Positions 16,597 to 24,339 of a stretch of DNA of 33,329 nucleotides are shown one piece after another. The position numbers were made by a program, and so were the translations under genes. Position 1 is the stretch's first letter. Each line of letters starts with the position of its first letter. The stretch comes from Pseudomonas ceruminis (GTDB lineage: Bacteria > Pseudomonadota > Gammaproteobacteria > Pseudomonadales > Pseudomonadaceae): NCBI RefSeq assembly GCF_021602025.1, contig NZ_BQHW01000044.1, positions 1 through 33,329 of the forward strand, read 5' to 3'. The notes beneath the pieces are model-generated. The model did not search any database, was not told the DNA's origin, and saw only the letters and a list, made by a program, of their open reading frames with translations.

Positions 16597-18084
16597 ATGC
16601 TGCAATCGCTCAAACAAACGTGGTTTTCCAACGTCCGTGGAGACGTGCTAGCAGGTCTCGTAGTCGCCCTGGCATTGATCCCGGAGGCCATTGCCTTCTC
16701 GATCATTGCCGGCGTCGACCCCAAGGTTGGTCTCTACGCCTCCTTCTGTATCTGTGCTGTTATTGCCTTCGTCGGCGGTCGTCCCGGCATGATCTCGGCG
16801 GCTACCGGCGCCATGGCACTGCTCATGGTTACTTTGGTTAAAGAGCACGGACTTCAGTATCTGCTGGCAGCCACGTTGCTCTGTGGGGTACTTCAAATCC
16901 TCGCGGGTTACCTGAAGCTAGGTTCGCTGATGCGCTTCGTCTCTCGCTCTGTGATCACGGGTTTTGTAAACGCATTAGCGATTCTGATTTTTATGGCGCA
17001 GTTACCTGAATTGACCAACGTGACCTGGCACGTCTACGCCATGACCGCAGCGGGCCTAGGGATAATCTACCTGTTTCCGTATGTACCTGTGATTGGCAAG
17101 CTGATTCCTTCGCCATTAGTGTGCATCCTGACACTGACTGCACTTGCCTTTTACCTCGGGCTGGACATCCGTACCGTGGGTGACATGGGCCAATTGCCGG
17201 ACACACTGCCGATTTTTCTGTGGCCTGAAGTGCCGCTGAACTTTGAAACCCTGCGCATCATCTTTCCTTACTCCGCAGCGCTGGCAGTTGTAGGCCTATT
17301 GGAGTCGATGATGACCGCGACCATCGTCGACGGTCTGACGGATACCACCAGCAACAAAAACCGCGAGTGCAAAGGTCAGGGTGTGGCCAACATCGCCGCT
17401 GGCATGCTCGGCGGGATGGCAGGTTGCGCGATGATCGGCCAGTCAGTCATCAACGTGAAATCTGGTGGCCGCACCCGCCTCTCGACATTGTGTGCCGGCG
17501 TTTTCCTGCTGCTGATGGTGGTATTTCTTGGCGAATGGCTCTCTAAAATCCCGATGGCGGCACTCGTGGCAGTGATGATTATGGTGTCCATCGGTACCTT
17601 TAGCTGGGATTCCTTGCGCAATATGAAAGAGCATCCGCTGTCGACCAACCTCGTCATGGTGGCGACCGTCGTGGTCGTCGTGGCCACTCACAACCTGGCC
17701 TACGGCGTATTGGTCGGTGTGCTGCTGGCGTCCCTGTTCTTTGCCAACAAGGTCGGACACTATCTGGACATCAAGAGCACTCTGCAAGAGGCGCAATCGC
17801 ATCGGACTTATTACGTTGTGGGCCAGGTGTTCTTCAGCTCTGCAGACAAGTTCACTGAGGGTTTTGACTTCAAGCAAGCGCTGAAAAAGGTCACCGTCGA
17901 TCTCACACAGGCGCATTTCTGGGATATTACCGCCGTCGCAGCGCTGGATAAGGTCGTGATCAAGTTCCGCCGTGAGGGCGCTGAGGTTGAAGTGCTCGGT
18001 CTCAATGAAGCCAGCGCAACAATCGTTGACCGCTTCGGTATGCATGACAAACCCGGTGCCATCGACAAGCTCATGAGCCACTAA
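16597..18084 (+). CDS. SulP family inorganic anion transporter with STAS domain
   Basis: The 495-residue inner-membrane protein begins [20 protein letters not shown] and continues with the SulP signature region ([20 protein letters not shown], then [10 protein letters not shown]). About ten to twelve hydrophobic helices run to residue ~395. A C-terminal cytoplasmic STAS domain follows ([20 protein letters not shown], then [16 protein letters not shown]). SulP proteins carry sulfate, bicarbonate or other anions; the substrate cannot be read from sequence. TTG at 16585 is also in frame, but the ATG at 16597 matches the usual start. A universal stress protein gene, now broken, follows 11 bases after the stop behind a strong AGGAGG, as in an operon. 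Confidence 0.9.
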   Translation: MLQSLKQTWFSNVRGDVLAGLVVALALIPEAIAFSIIAGVDPKVGLYASFCICAVIAFVGGRPGMISAATGAMALLMVTLVKEHGLQYLLAATLLCGVLQILAGYLKLGSLMRFVSRSVITGFVNALAILIFMAQLPELTNVTWHVYAMTAAGLGIIYLFPYVPVIGKLIPSPLVCILTLTALAFYLGLDIRTVGDMGQLPDTLPIFLWPEVPLNFETLRIIFPYSAALAVVGLLESMMTATIVDGLTDTTSNKNRECKGQGVANIAAGMLGGMAGCAMIGQSVINVKSGGRTRLSTLCAGVFLLLMVVFLGEWLSKIPMAALVAVMIMVSIGTFSWDSLRNMKEHPLSTNLVMVATVVVVVATHNLAYGVLVGVLLASLFFANKVGHYLDIKSTLQEAQSHRTYYVVGQVFFSSADKFTEGFDFKQALKKVTVDLTQAHFWDITAVAALDKVVIKFRREGAEVEVLGLNEASATIVDRFGMHDKPGAIDKLMSH

Positions 18085-18095
18085 GGAGGACGACA

Positions 18096-18655
18096 ATGAC
18101 CCACGTAATGGCATGCAGATAACTCACAATCCGCATTGGCGGTCTGTGATTACGCAGCATGGGCTTCGCAACGTCTCAGCGCTCCCCCTGACCTTGCTTC
18201 ATGTGCTGGATAAGGAGAAATATCCTGCATCCGCTGACCTCAGCGGCAATATCGGTCTCGGCAGCAGTGAACATCTACTGGAAGATCTGGCCACGCTGGA
18301 TGCGCAGCGTGCAAAACTGGCCTTGGAGCATGGCCAACACATGCTGGAAAAGGCCAGGGAGCGAACGGCCATTTCCGGCGCTGCGTTTCCTGAGCTGAAG
18401 CAGCGCCACGGACACTTGGTAGAAATCTGAGCGACCTTCAGGAGGATTCGACTGTTGGTGATAGGAAGAGTGGGTGAAGACAACTCACGCAACGCGCACA
18501 GCCTTGGCAGCCAGATAGAAGCTGTGGTGCGAACAATTCACCGGCCTATCCTGATCACAGCTAGCAGCTATAAAAAGCCCGAAAAGGTGATGCTCGCATT
18601 TGACGGCAGCTCCACTGCCGTATCCGTCCGGCGAACACGCCTTGCTTCCCGATAG
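18096..18655 (+). pseudogene. universal stress protein (UspA family), frameshifted and truncated
   Basis: The ATG sits behind AAGGAGGACGACA, just after SulP. The first codons read MTHVMAC and then go out of frame. Restoring frame gives DNSQSALAVCDYAAWASQRL and, after an extra C in a CCCCC run near 18187, LTLLHVLDKEKYPASADLSG. The frame is lost again after HLVE near 18425. It resumes with LVIGRVGEDNSRNAHSLGSQ and IHRPILITASSYKKPEKVML up to FDGSSTA, where similarity ends. There are thus several indels, and the second Usp domain is missing. This is a decayed tandem-type Usp gene, once paired with SulP. Confidence 0.8.
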
Positions 18656-18703
18656 ATAATGCTGCGCCCTCGATTCTCGACTGTTCAAAGTTTCAAGCTA
18701 CGC

Positions 18704-19099
18704 TTAGGGATCCGGAGCATATGCAAAACAAAGCTTATTCCCCTCTGGATCCCGACAATATGCTGCATAGAAATCTGAAGCATATTCTCGAAAGCCCGGC
18801 TTACCCTCATTGGTTCCTCCCATCTCAATAGCAAGCGCCCAGACCTCACGAACCTGGGCCTCCGAAGCTGCCAGAAAACTCACTTGAACACCGTTCCCCC
18901 AAGTGGCTGCAAGACCATTTATAGGGTGCTGGACGTAGAACTGGGGCCATCGCCTATTGGGGTATCGCCAGCCTACGCCGCGAGCAGCCCCACCGTTCCC
19001 TTCAGGCATCTGGATAAGGCCTAGTTTCGCCAGCAAGGCGTCGTAAAAGACTACCAAACACTCAAGATCCCTAGCTCCGACGTGCACGTGACTGAACAT
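18704..19099 (-). CDS. VOC (glyoxalase/bleomycin-resistance fold) family protein
   Basis: The 131-residue product starts MFSHVHVGARDLECLVVFYD, with GGAG nine bases upstream; longer readings from 19267 lack a good start and cover unrelated DNA. The N-terminal His (H4 or H6) and the C-terminal DPEGNKLCFAY match the metal-ligand positions of VOC enzymes. The middle contains PQFYVQHPINGLAATWGNGV. The family includes lyases, dioxygenases and drug-binding resistance proteins; the substrate is unknown. It faces away from the adjacent Usp remnant. Confidence 0.85.
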   Translation of the reverse strand: MFSHVHVGARDLECLVVFYDALLAKLGLIQMPEGNGGAARGVGWRYPNRRWPQFYVQHPINGLAATWGNGVQVSFLAASEAQVREVWALAIEMGGTNEGKPGFREYASDFYAAYCRDPEGNKLCFAYAPDP

Positions 19100-19204
19100 A
19101 GGTATACTCCGCGAAAGGGGGACGTGTCGCTTTGTGATAATGCGCAAGCACCGGGCATCACACATTGTAATGTCGCCCCGGTGCACACGGGTGTCTAGCC
19201 ATCT

Positions 19205-19429
19205 TTGCTGGACTTGACCGCAGCCATTGTGCTGTGGAACACGGTGTTTCTCGAGCGGGCAGCCCAAAGGTCAGCCGACGCCGGAAAGCCGGTGAATACA
19301 GATCTGTATCAGTACCTGTCGCCGTTGGGCTGGTAGCACATCAACCTGACAGGCGATTACGTGTGGCGGCAGAGCCACAAACTGGAAGATGGAAAATTCA
19401 GGCCGCTACGGCAGGTCGGAAAACCTTAG
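19205..19429 (+). pseudogene. Tn3-family transposase, C-terminal remnant
   Basis: One frame reads [20 protein letters not shown], then [13 protein letters not shown], a stop at 19334-19336, then [20 protein letters not shown] and [10 protein letters not shown]. This is the conserved C-terminal end of Tn3-type TnpA, where the stop replaces the usual Glu of GWEHINLTG. Everything upstream of it is lost. No clear Tn3 inverted repeat follows. The 235 bases to the next gene hold nothing I can support. Confidence 0.8.
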
Positions 19430-19664
19430 TATACGATTTTCCCGGTTCCTGCTCACTAGCGGTCGACGGCCAGTTCGTGGAATGCGCACTGACGTATGCG
19501 TCCTGTCAGCGGTGTCCAGCCAACACATCTTCCAAGCTCCGGCATTAAGCGCCACGGTGTCTCCGGTTTTAAAATGAACACCATCGCGCTTATAGCTGGG
19601 TTTGTGTAGGTGACTCCAAACGACGCTTACCAAAGAACTTTCTCCGATGGGCTTTCAGAGCAAA

Positions 19665-20624
19665 TCACGCCTGTACACTCGAACCTGCGCGGTAACTTGG
19701 CGTCATGACCTTTATTGCGATTGTGGCACCTGTTAACAGGGCTATTACTCCCAGCATCTCAAGACCGGTAGGTAGACGGTTTTCGGCGATAAGGCCGAAC
19801 GCAGCGGCGAAGATCGTTTCTACAGAAATGAGCTGCCCAGACAGGGCCATGGGTAACCGCTGGCTTGCAATGTTCCAAGCCCATGCCCCTCCAACGGAGG
19901 CAAAACATGCCAGCGCTGATGCTGCGGCGAAAACCGGTAGAGTATTGTCCAAACGTAGGTCAATGTGCGGGTAGCTATATACCCCAAACACAAGCCCGAA
20001 AGGTAAGAAAAGCAGGACGCTGACACCTGCTCCACTCATCATTAGTCCAGTCCAAAGACCTGAATGTACTTGGGGAATTTTTGCCAATATCTTTTGGTTT
20101 AATATGCTGAACATTAACCAAGCCAATACTGCGCCTAACGCATAACCTACTGCCACAAGGTACGAGGGCGCGCCTCCATCTAAAACGCTGACCAAAATTC
20201 CATAATTCGTTGCAACCAAACCAAAAACTGCCAGAATTATGGGTGCACAGAAGCTGCTCCAGGAAACTGTTCGGTTGATCAAATTGCCTGTGATGGCAAC
20301 TATAACCGGCGTAGCGCTCAAAAATGCGGGTGCGATTATAGCCCCACCGTGAAGTACACTTCCCATAATGCATCCTATGTAAAGAGCATATCCTAGGACG
20401 CCAAGCAGCCCGGCCATCATAGTTGAACGCCAGCTTAAAACTGGATCGCCAGGCCAATAAACACGAATAACAACAAGACCAATGCAGCCAGAGATGATGA
20501 ATCTCAATGTAATAAAATCAACCGGTCCAAAATCTCCCATCATGTAAGGAGACAGAAAATTAAGCGCCCAGCTGAACGTAGCGAAAATTGCAGCTGCAAT
20601 CCCAATCACATAGGATTTTGACAT
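19665..20624 (-). CDS. EamA/DMT-family permease
   Basis: The 319-residue protein has about ten membrane helices in two EamA repeats. It begins MSKSYVIGIAAAIFATFSWA with LRFIISGCIGL in helix 2, and the second repeat starts near residue 155 (YLVAVGYALGAVLAWLMFSI). The end of the second repeat has ISVETIFAAAFGLIAENRLP. Such proteins export metabolites or amino acids across the inner membrane. AGGAGAG precedes the ATG. The neighbours are transposase remnants, so it is likely acquired cargo with its own promoter. Confidence 0.88.
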   Translation of the reverse strand: MSKSYVIGIAAAIFATFSWALNFLSPYMMGDFGPVDFITLRFIISGCIGLVVIRVYWPGDPVLSWRSTMMAGLLGVLGYALYIGCIMGSVLHGGAIIAPAFLSATPVIVAITGNLINRTVSWSSFCAPIILAVFGLVATNYGILVSVLDGGAPSYLVAVGYALGAVLAWLMFSILNQKILAKIPQVHSGLWTGLMMSGAGVSVLLFLPFGLVFGVYSYPHIDLRLDNTLPVFAAASALACFASVGGAWAWNIASQRLPMALSGQLISVETIFAAAFGLIAENRLPTGLEMLGVIALLTGATIAIKVMTPSYRAGSSVQA

Positions 20625-20822
20625 CGCCTCTCCTGTGACGGGCTTACACGCCCGATTTTAGATAATAGGATCGCAATATTTCGAGGAGCGAATCTCCTTA
20701 CCGTCCTTTATACCAATAAATTGTGACCCATAGGCCGTCTGAGTTGGTTTACCCAAGTTAACGCCCATCCCTACGTCGCCACCACTTTCAGACTTGCCTT
20801 CGAACATGGATTTTGTCTAGTC

Positions 20823-21155
20823 GTGAGCGCCAGTCTAGAAAGCGCATTGTCACAGCAAGTCGGGTCTTACACGGCCGCAGCGCTGTCGCGCTACCTTGAT
20901 GACGGTGCCGTACCCATAGACAACAAATGGGCCGAAAACCAAATCAGGCCATGGGCTCTTGGGCCGAAGAACTGGCTCTTTGCAGGGTCGCTGCGCAGCG
21001 GTAAACGTGCGGCAGCGATCGTGAGCCTGATCCAGTCTGCACGGCTGAATGGTCATGATCCGTATGCTTATCTGAAAGACGTTCTCAGACGCCTGCCGAC
21101 GCAGCGGGTGAGTGAAATCAAGCAGTTGCTTCCGCATAAGTGGGAGCCCGTTTAA
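20823..21155 (+). pseudogene. IS66-family transposase (TnpC), C-terminal remnant
   Basis: The frame contains DDGAVPIDNKWAENQIRPWA, LGPKNWLFAGSLRSGKRAAA and LNGHDPYAYLKDVLRRLPTQ, the hallmark C-terminal region of IS66 TnpC, including the catalytic Glu of the WAENQIRP motif. The frame stays open upstream to 20727, but that part does not look like IS66. Similarity therefore begins near residue 1-5 of this fragment. About four fifths of the transposase, and tnpA and tnpB, are missing. Confidence 0.85.
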
Positions 21156-21186
21156 TCATGTAAGGGTGACGCTCGGACGTACACAC

Positions 21187-21816
21187 TTAAGTTCGTCTGG
21201 CTGTAGCCAATAAGGCGGCTGCGCCGAGCATCATTGCACCCGTTATGCGATTGATGATCGACAATTTCCGCTTCGAAGGGTGCAGAGATCGAATGATGCT
21301 GCCAGCAAGGGCCCAGCCTATAGCGGCGATAAACTCGACCGCAATGTAGATTGCACTTAAAACGACGAACTGGGCAGTGAAGGAGGCGCCAGTACCAGCA
21401 ACAATGAATTGGGGAACAAAAGCAGTGAAGAGCAAGATTGCTTTGGGGTTGGTCATGGCAGTCATGAACTCCCTGCGTGCCAAGGAGTAGGCATCGACAG
21501 GCTGGAATACCGAAGCCCCATCTTCGTGACAATCACGGCCTATCATCATTCTTACGCCGAGATAGGCGAGGTAAAGGACACCTACCCACTTAATAATCTG
21601 GAAAGCGGGTTCAGACGCCTCTAGCAATGCGCCTAAACCGACAATCACCATTGCGATCATCAATGCAAAGGCCGTACACCGACCTGACAGACCGACCACT
21701 GTAGGCAGCAAACCCTGCCTGCTGCCATTTGCGAATGCAAGCAGGTTGTTGGCGCCCGGTGAGACGGCAACGATTGCTGCTGCGGGGAGAAATAGGAGGA
21801 GTTGGGCTAGGGTCAT
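21187..21816 (-). CDS. LysE/RhtB family amino-acid exporter
   Basis: The 209-residue membrane protein starts MTLAQLLLFLPAAAIVAVSP, followed by the family motif GANNLLAFANGSRQG. It has five to six hydrophobic segments, including TNPKAILLFTAFVPQFIV, the conserved central block of LysE-type exporters. It probably exports an amino acid or derivative. GAGGTTCC lies before the ATG. Length is normal. It is transcribed away from the CoiA-like unit and may have been moved with the nearby IS66 element. Confidence 0.9.
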   Translation of the reverse strand: MTLAQLLLFLPAAAIVAVSPGANNLLAFANGSRQGLLPTVVGLSGRCTAFALMIAMVIVGLGALLEASEPAFQIIKWVGVLYLAYLGVRMMIGRDCHEDGASVFQPVDAYSLARREFMTAMTNPKAILLFTAFVPQFIVAGTGASFTAQFVVLSAIYIAVEFIAAIGWALAGSIIRSLHPSKRKLSIINRITGAMMLGAAALLATARRT

Positions 21817-22191
21817 GGTTGGAACCTCGGCATCGACAATAATTGATTCTAGCCAGAGCTTGAATAGTCTCTACGAGGATCGGGCATATTTCGCAGCGCC
21901 TATCCTTTGGAGAAGCGGTGTTCAGGTGTTTGTTGGTAGCTTCGGAGTATGCTTTGGGGTCAGTAAGGTGTGTTGGCTAGACGCTTACTACGCTTCCGCA
22001 AATCACCTTTGTTTACGTTCACCCCCGCTGAACCCTGGATGATAGCAGCATCTCATGCTCACTGGATTGTTTGCGACGTCAAAGGGCCCGTGCCGTACTC
22101 ACTGGGCTTGTGTCTCGTAACCAAAACGATCTAAAACGTTAGCGCACGACCACAAGCATAAGTACATCCTGCGATGGTCCCCGCTAAATTC
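21817..22191. other. 375-bp stretch without a supported gene
   Basis: No frame here has a good start and recognisable text. It should contain the LysE promoter. A new sequence type begins at 22192 with the first 19-bp repeat that bounds the CoiA-like gene. Confidence 0.45.
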
Positions 22192-22232
22192 AGAGAATTA
22201 AAACTGTCGCAGGGTATAAAAATCTGTCGCAG
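22192..22232 (+). repeat. left repeat array flanking the CoiA-like gene
   Basis: AGAGAATTAAAACTGTCGC (22192-22210) is followed by a shorter copy containing AAATCTGTCGCAGG (22219-22232). The 19-bp unit recurs inverted at 23577 and 23689 on the far side of the gene. Such arrays of partly conserved sites occur at the ends of transposons of the TnsB/TniA and IS21 types. Confidence 0.7.
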
Positions 22233-22369
22233 GCTGGTCGCCGTTGTGACGGGTCGCTGCCAAATAAGTATTCTCCAGGCGTCGTACCTGACAGACGTTT
22301 CAGATTACTAAAGATCAAATACTGACTCTGTTGTGAATCTGAACTGCGTCTTTGGAAAAGGAGGTTGCC

Positions 22370-23539
22370 TTGGCTTGCGTGGGTTTAGTGAACGGCTGTC
22401 GTACTGTGGCCTCAGTGCTTAGCGATGAAGATTGGAAGAAAGTAGTGAAAATATCGAAAGGCCGCCAGGTGCTCATGCCGGATACGAAACTTCCGGCACA
22501 GGCCAAAACCCTCAGACGGGATGGAGGCATCACCAGGTACTTTTCCCATTTTCCTGGAGAGAGCCCTGAGGGCTACTCCAGCACTGAAAGCCCAGACCAT
22601 ATCGCCATGAAGGTGGCCATTTACAAGAAGCTGGTTGCTCTAGGCATTCAAGCCGAGCTTGAAGACGGCGTAGACGATTGGCGGGCTGACATTCTGGTTG
22701 GCGACTCGGCCTTTGCTCCGCGCCTAGCAATAGAAGTGCAGATTTCGCCTCAGTCTGCGCAGCGGACATATGAGCGCACTGAACAACGCAATCGCTCTGG
22801 TGTTCCGACTCTTTGGATATTCGGCAGTATCGGCCTGACGGGCGTTATCAACGAGGATCTAGCACGAACAAACCCCGTGTTCGTCGCAAAAACACCACTG
22901 GATGCAGCCGATATAGCGAGTGCAGTGTGTCGTGGCCAAGCATTCTACGATGACTTGTCGCACTACCAGCAAACGCCAGCAAGACCAGTTGCGCTGCTCA
23001 TAAACTGTGCATGCGGAGACAGATGGCTCTACCCGTTCGGCTGTGTTTTGCTTCTCAACAGAATCTCCGGTGAAACTGCCCCAATGTTCATTAGTTGCTT
23101 TAGGACAAGCAGGGTGGGAAAGGGGCTTCTACCTACAGCTAGAATGAGGGCGGTGGAAAGATATTTTGACCTGGGCATGTCTGCCGTGAAAGTTAGCGCC
23201 GAAAAATATGGCGTTGGGTTTGGACGGCCATCTGAGGTCTGGCATCGTTACGGGCGCTTTGGAAACTCAAAATCAGGCATTCGGGTATGGGAGCGAAGCT
23301 ATAGCTGCCCGACCTGCACCAGCACGCCTGAACCGCTGACGCGGGGCTTACCAAAGAATGTAGCCCTGTCGATGTGCCCGGTCCCCGTCGCCACTACCGT
23401 CGATGCGCGTTCTGTTCTTAGCGTCACACCGAGTTGGAGAATGAGCAGAAAGGACGGCTGGGTTGAGTCTGTAATGTGTGAACGTAGATGGAAGGATGAA
23501 TTCATCTACCCGCTCAGGTCGGCAATTGCGCAGGCGTGA
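22370..23539 (+). CDS. CoiA-like protein, putative nuclease
   Basis: A perfect AAAAGGAGG six bases upstream marks TTG 22370 as start, rather than TTG 22352. The 389-residue product has the CoiA-family core. STESPDHIAMKVAIYKKL lies at about 71-88, then WRADILV with D107, and LAIEVQIS with E122 and Q124, followed by ERTEQRNRSGVPTLWIFG. D...E-x-Q fits a PD-(D/E)xK nuclease fold. Cysteines near residues 210 and 320 (CACGDRW; CPTCTS) may bind zinc. CoiA assists DNA recombination in competence, but these relatives in mobile elements are uncharacterised. It is the only gene between inverted repeat arrays. Confidence 0.7.
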   Translation: MACVGLVNGCRTVASVLSDEDWKKVVKISKGRQVLMPDTKLPAQAKTLRRDGGITRYFSHFPGESPEGYSSTESPDHIAMKVAIYKKLVALGIQAELEDGVDDWRADILVGDSAFAPRLAIEVQISPQSAQRTYERTEQRNRSGVPTLWIFGSIGLTGVINEDLARTNPVFVAKTPLDAADIASAVCRGQAFYDDLSHYQQTPARPVALLINCACGDRWLYPFGCVLLLNRISGETAPMFISCFRTSRVGKGLLPTARMRAVERYFDLGMSAVKVSAEKYGVGFGRPSEVWHRYGRFGNSKSGIRVWERSYSCPTCTSTPEPLTRGLPKNVALSMCPVPVATTVDARSVLSVTPSWRMSRKDGWVESVMCERRWKDEFIYPLRSAIAQA

Positions 23540-23576
23540 CTCGCTGAACAGTTGCAACATGCCTAATCGGGTGGTC

Positions 23577-23727
23577 GCGACAGTTTTAATTCTCTAGGCC
23601 TCCGCTCCACAGCAGAGACTTGAGGGTTTGCGACAGTTTTGCGTTTCCTCCAGAGTTGGCTTGAAGCCCCAGAAAGCCGGGCTTCGCAGCGACAGTTTTA
23701 ATTCTCTAAATCCACCGCGACTGTCGT
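23577..23727 (-). repeat. right repeat array flanking the CoiA-like gene
   Basis: GCGACAGTTTTAATTCTCT occurs at 23577-23595 and again at 23689-23707, with a shorter GCGACAGTTTT at 23630-23640 and a further CGCGACTGTCG at 23717-23727. They are inverted relative to the array at 22192. The array lies just after the CoiA-like stop and before ginD; no transposase gene is enclosed. Confidence 0.7.
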
Positions 23728-23800
23728 GATGATCCGCCTCGACGATACTCCAGGTGTCGTCTCGTCCCCCTGGTCAGTCAGCAAGGTCAGCCAAAGCGGA

Positions 23801-23861
23801 CGCTCGTTGAGCATAGCCTCACAACACGCTCATTGAGTATCGCCCCTAGCCTTGCGGCTAG
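23801..23861. repeat. 17-bp direct repeat and hairpin downstream of ginD
   Basis: CGCTCGTTGAGCATAGC (23801-23817) is repeated as CGCTCATTGAGTATCGC (23828-23844). Immediately after comes CTAGCC-TTGC-GGCTAG (23846-23861), a perfect 6-bp stem. On the minus strand these lie just after the ginD stop, but no T run follows, so the hairpin is not a standard terminator. Confidence 0.4.
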
Positions 23862-23892
23862 TTGCGGATCGTGTACCCCCACGACTGCCATC

Positions 23893-24339
23893 TCAAAGCT
23901 TTCTGGGCCCGCGTGGATCCAACGATAGTATGTTGGACGCAGGTAACTGTCGTTCAAGCTCAGCAATACGGTCATACAGCTCTATGATTTTCGCATCCGC
24001 CTCGCTCAATAAACTTGCTAGCTGGTCGCGCTGTCGGGCAACCTGCTCAATCCGATCTCGCAAGGCGCGGCTTTTCTGACGGGCAAGATGATTTATCTGG
24101 TTCAACGAACGAGGTCGCTCCTCCGCATGTTGTTCGATGTAGGTTTTTATCTCTGCGATGAGACTCGGGAAACGTGATTTCTTAAGTGCCGACGGATCGC
24201 TCCCGGCCTCTTTGGCCACGTTGTTTTGAGTAACCGGTGTCCCCTTCGTTAGAAGCTGCGGCTTATTGAGTTTCAAGCGCTCAAAAGCCTCGCGATATTG
24301 ATCGGCCGCGCTGCGACGCGCCGTGAGTTCAACGTCCAT
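23893..24339 (-). CDS. ginD: GinD, small helical accessory recombination protein
   Basis: The 148-residue product has an N-terminal helix-turn-helix-like region (VTQNNVAKEAGSDPSALKKS, then RFPSLIAEIKTYI). A long coiled coil follows (about residues 85-135, RQKSRALRDRIEQVARQRDQ). This is the profile of the fourth protein in GInt and related transposon-accessory operons (DUF6262/TnpC-like). It starts inside ginC with an 11-base overlap, so it is translationally coupled. It probably binds DNA or the recombinases during excision and integration. Confidence 0.75.
   Translation of the reverse strand: MDVELTARRSAADQYREAFERLKLNKPQLLTKGTPVTQNNVAKEAGSDPSALKKSRFPSLIAEIKTYIEQHAEERPRSLNQINHLARQKSRALRDRIEQVARQRDQLASLLSEADAKIIELYDRIAELERQLPASNILSLDPRGPRKL

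Noticed and set aside
17443-18114. Minus-strand frame of 223 codons over SulP
   Set aside because: His-rich nonsense composition opposite a well-supported transporter.
19406-19633. Minus-strand frame with HFKTGDTVALNAG, faintly like YodC-type small proteins
   Set aside because: Only a few residues fit, it overlaps the Tn3 remnant end, and no RBS is visible; too weak to call.
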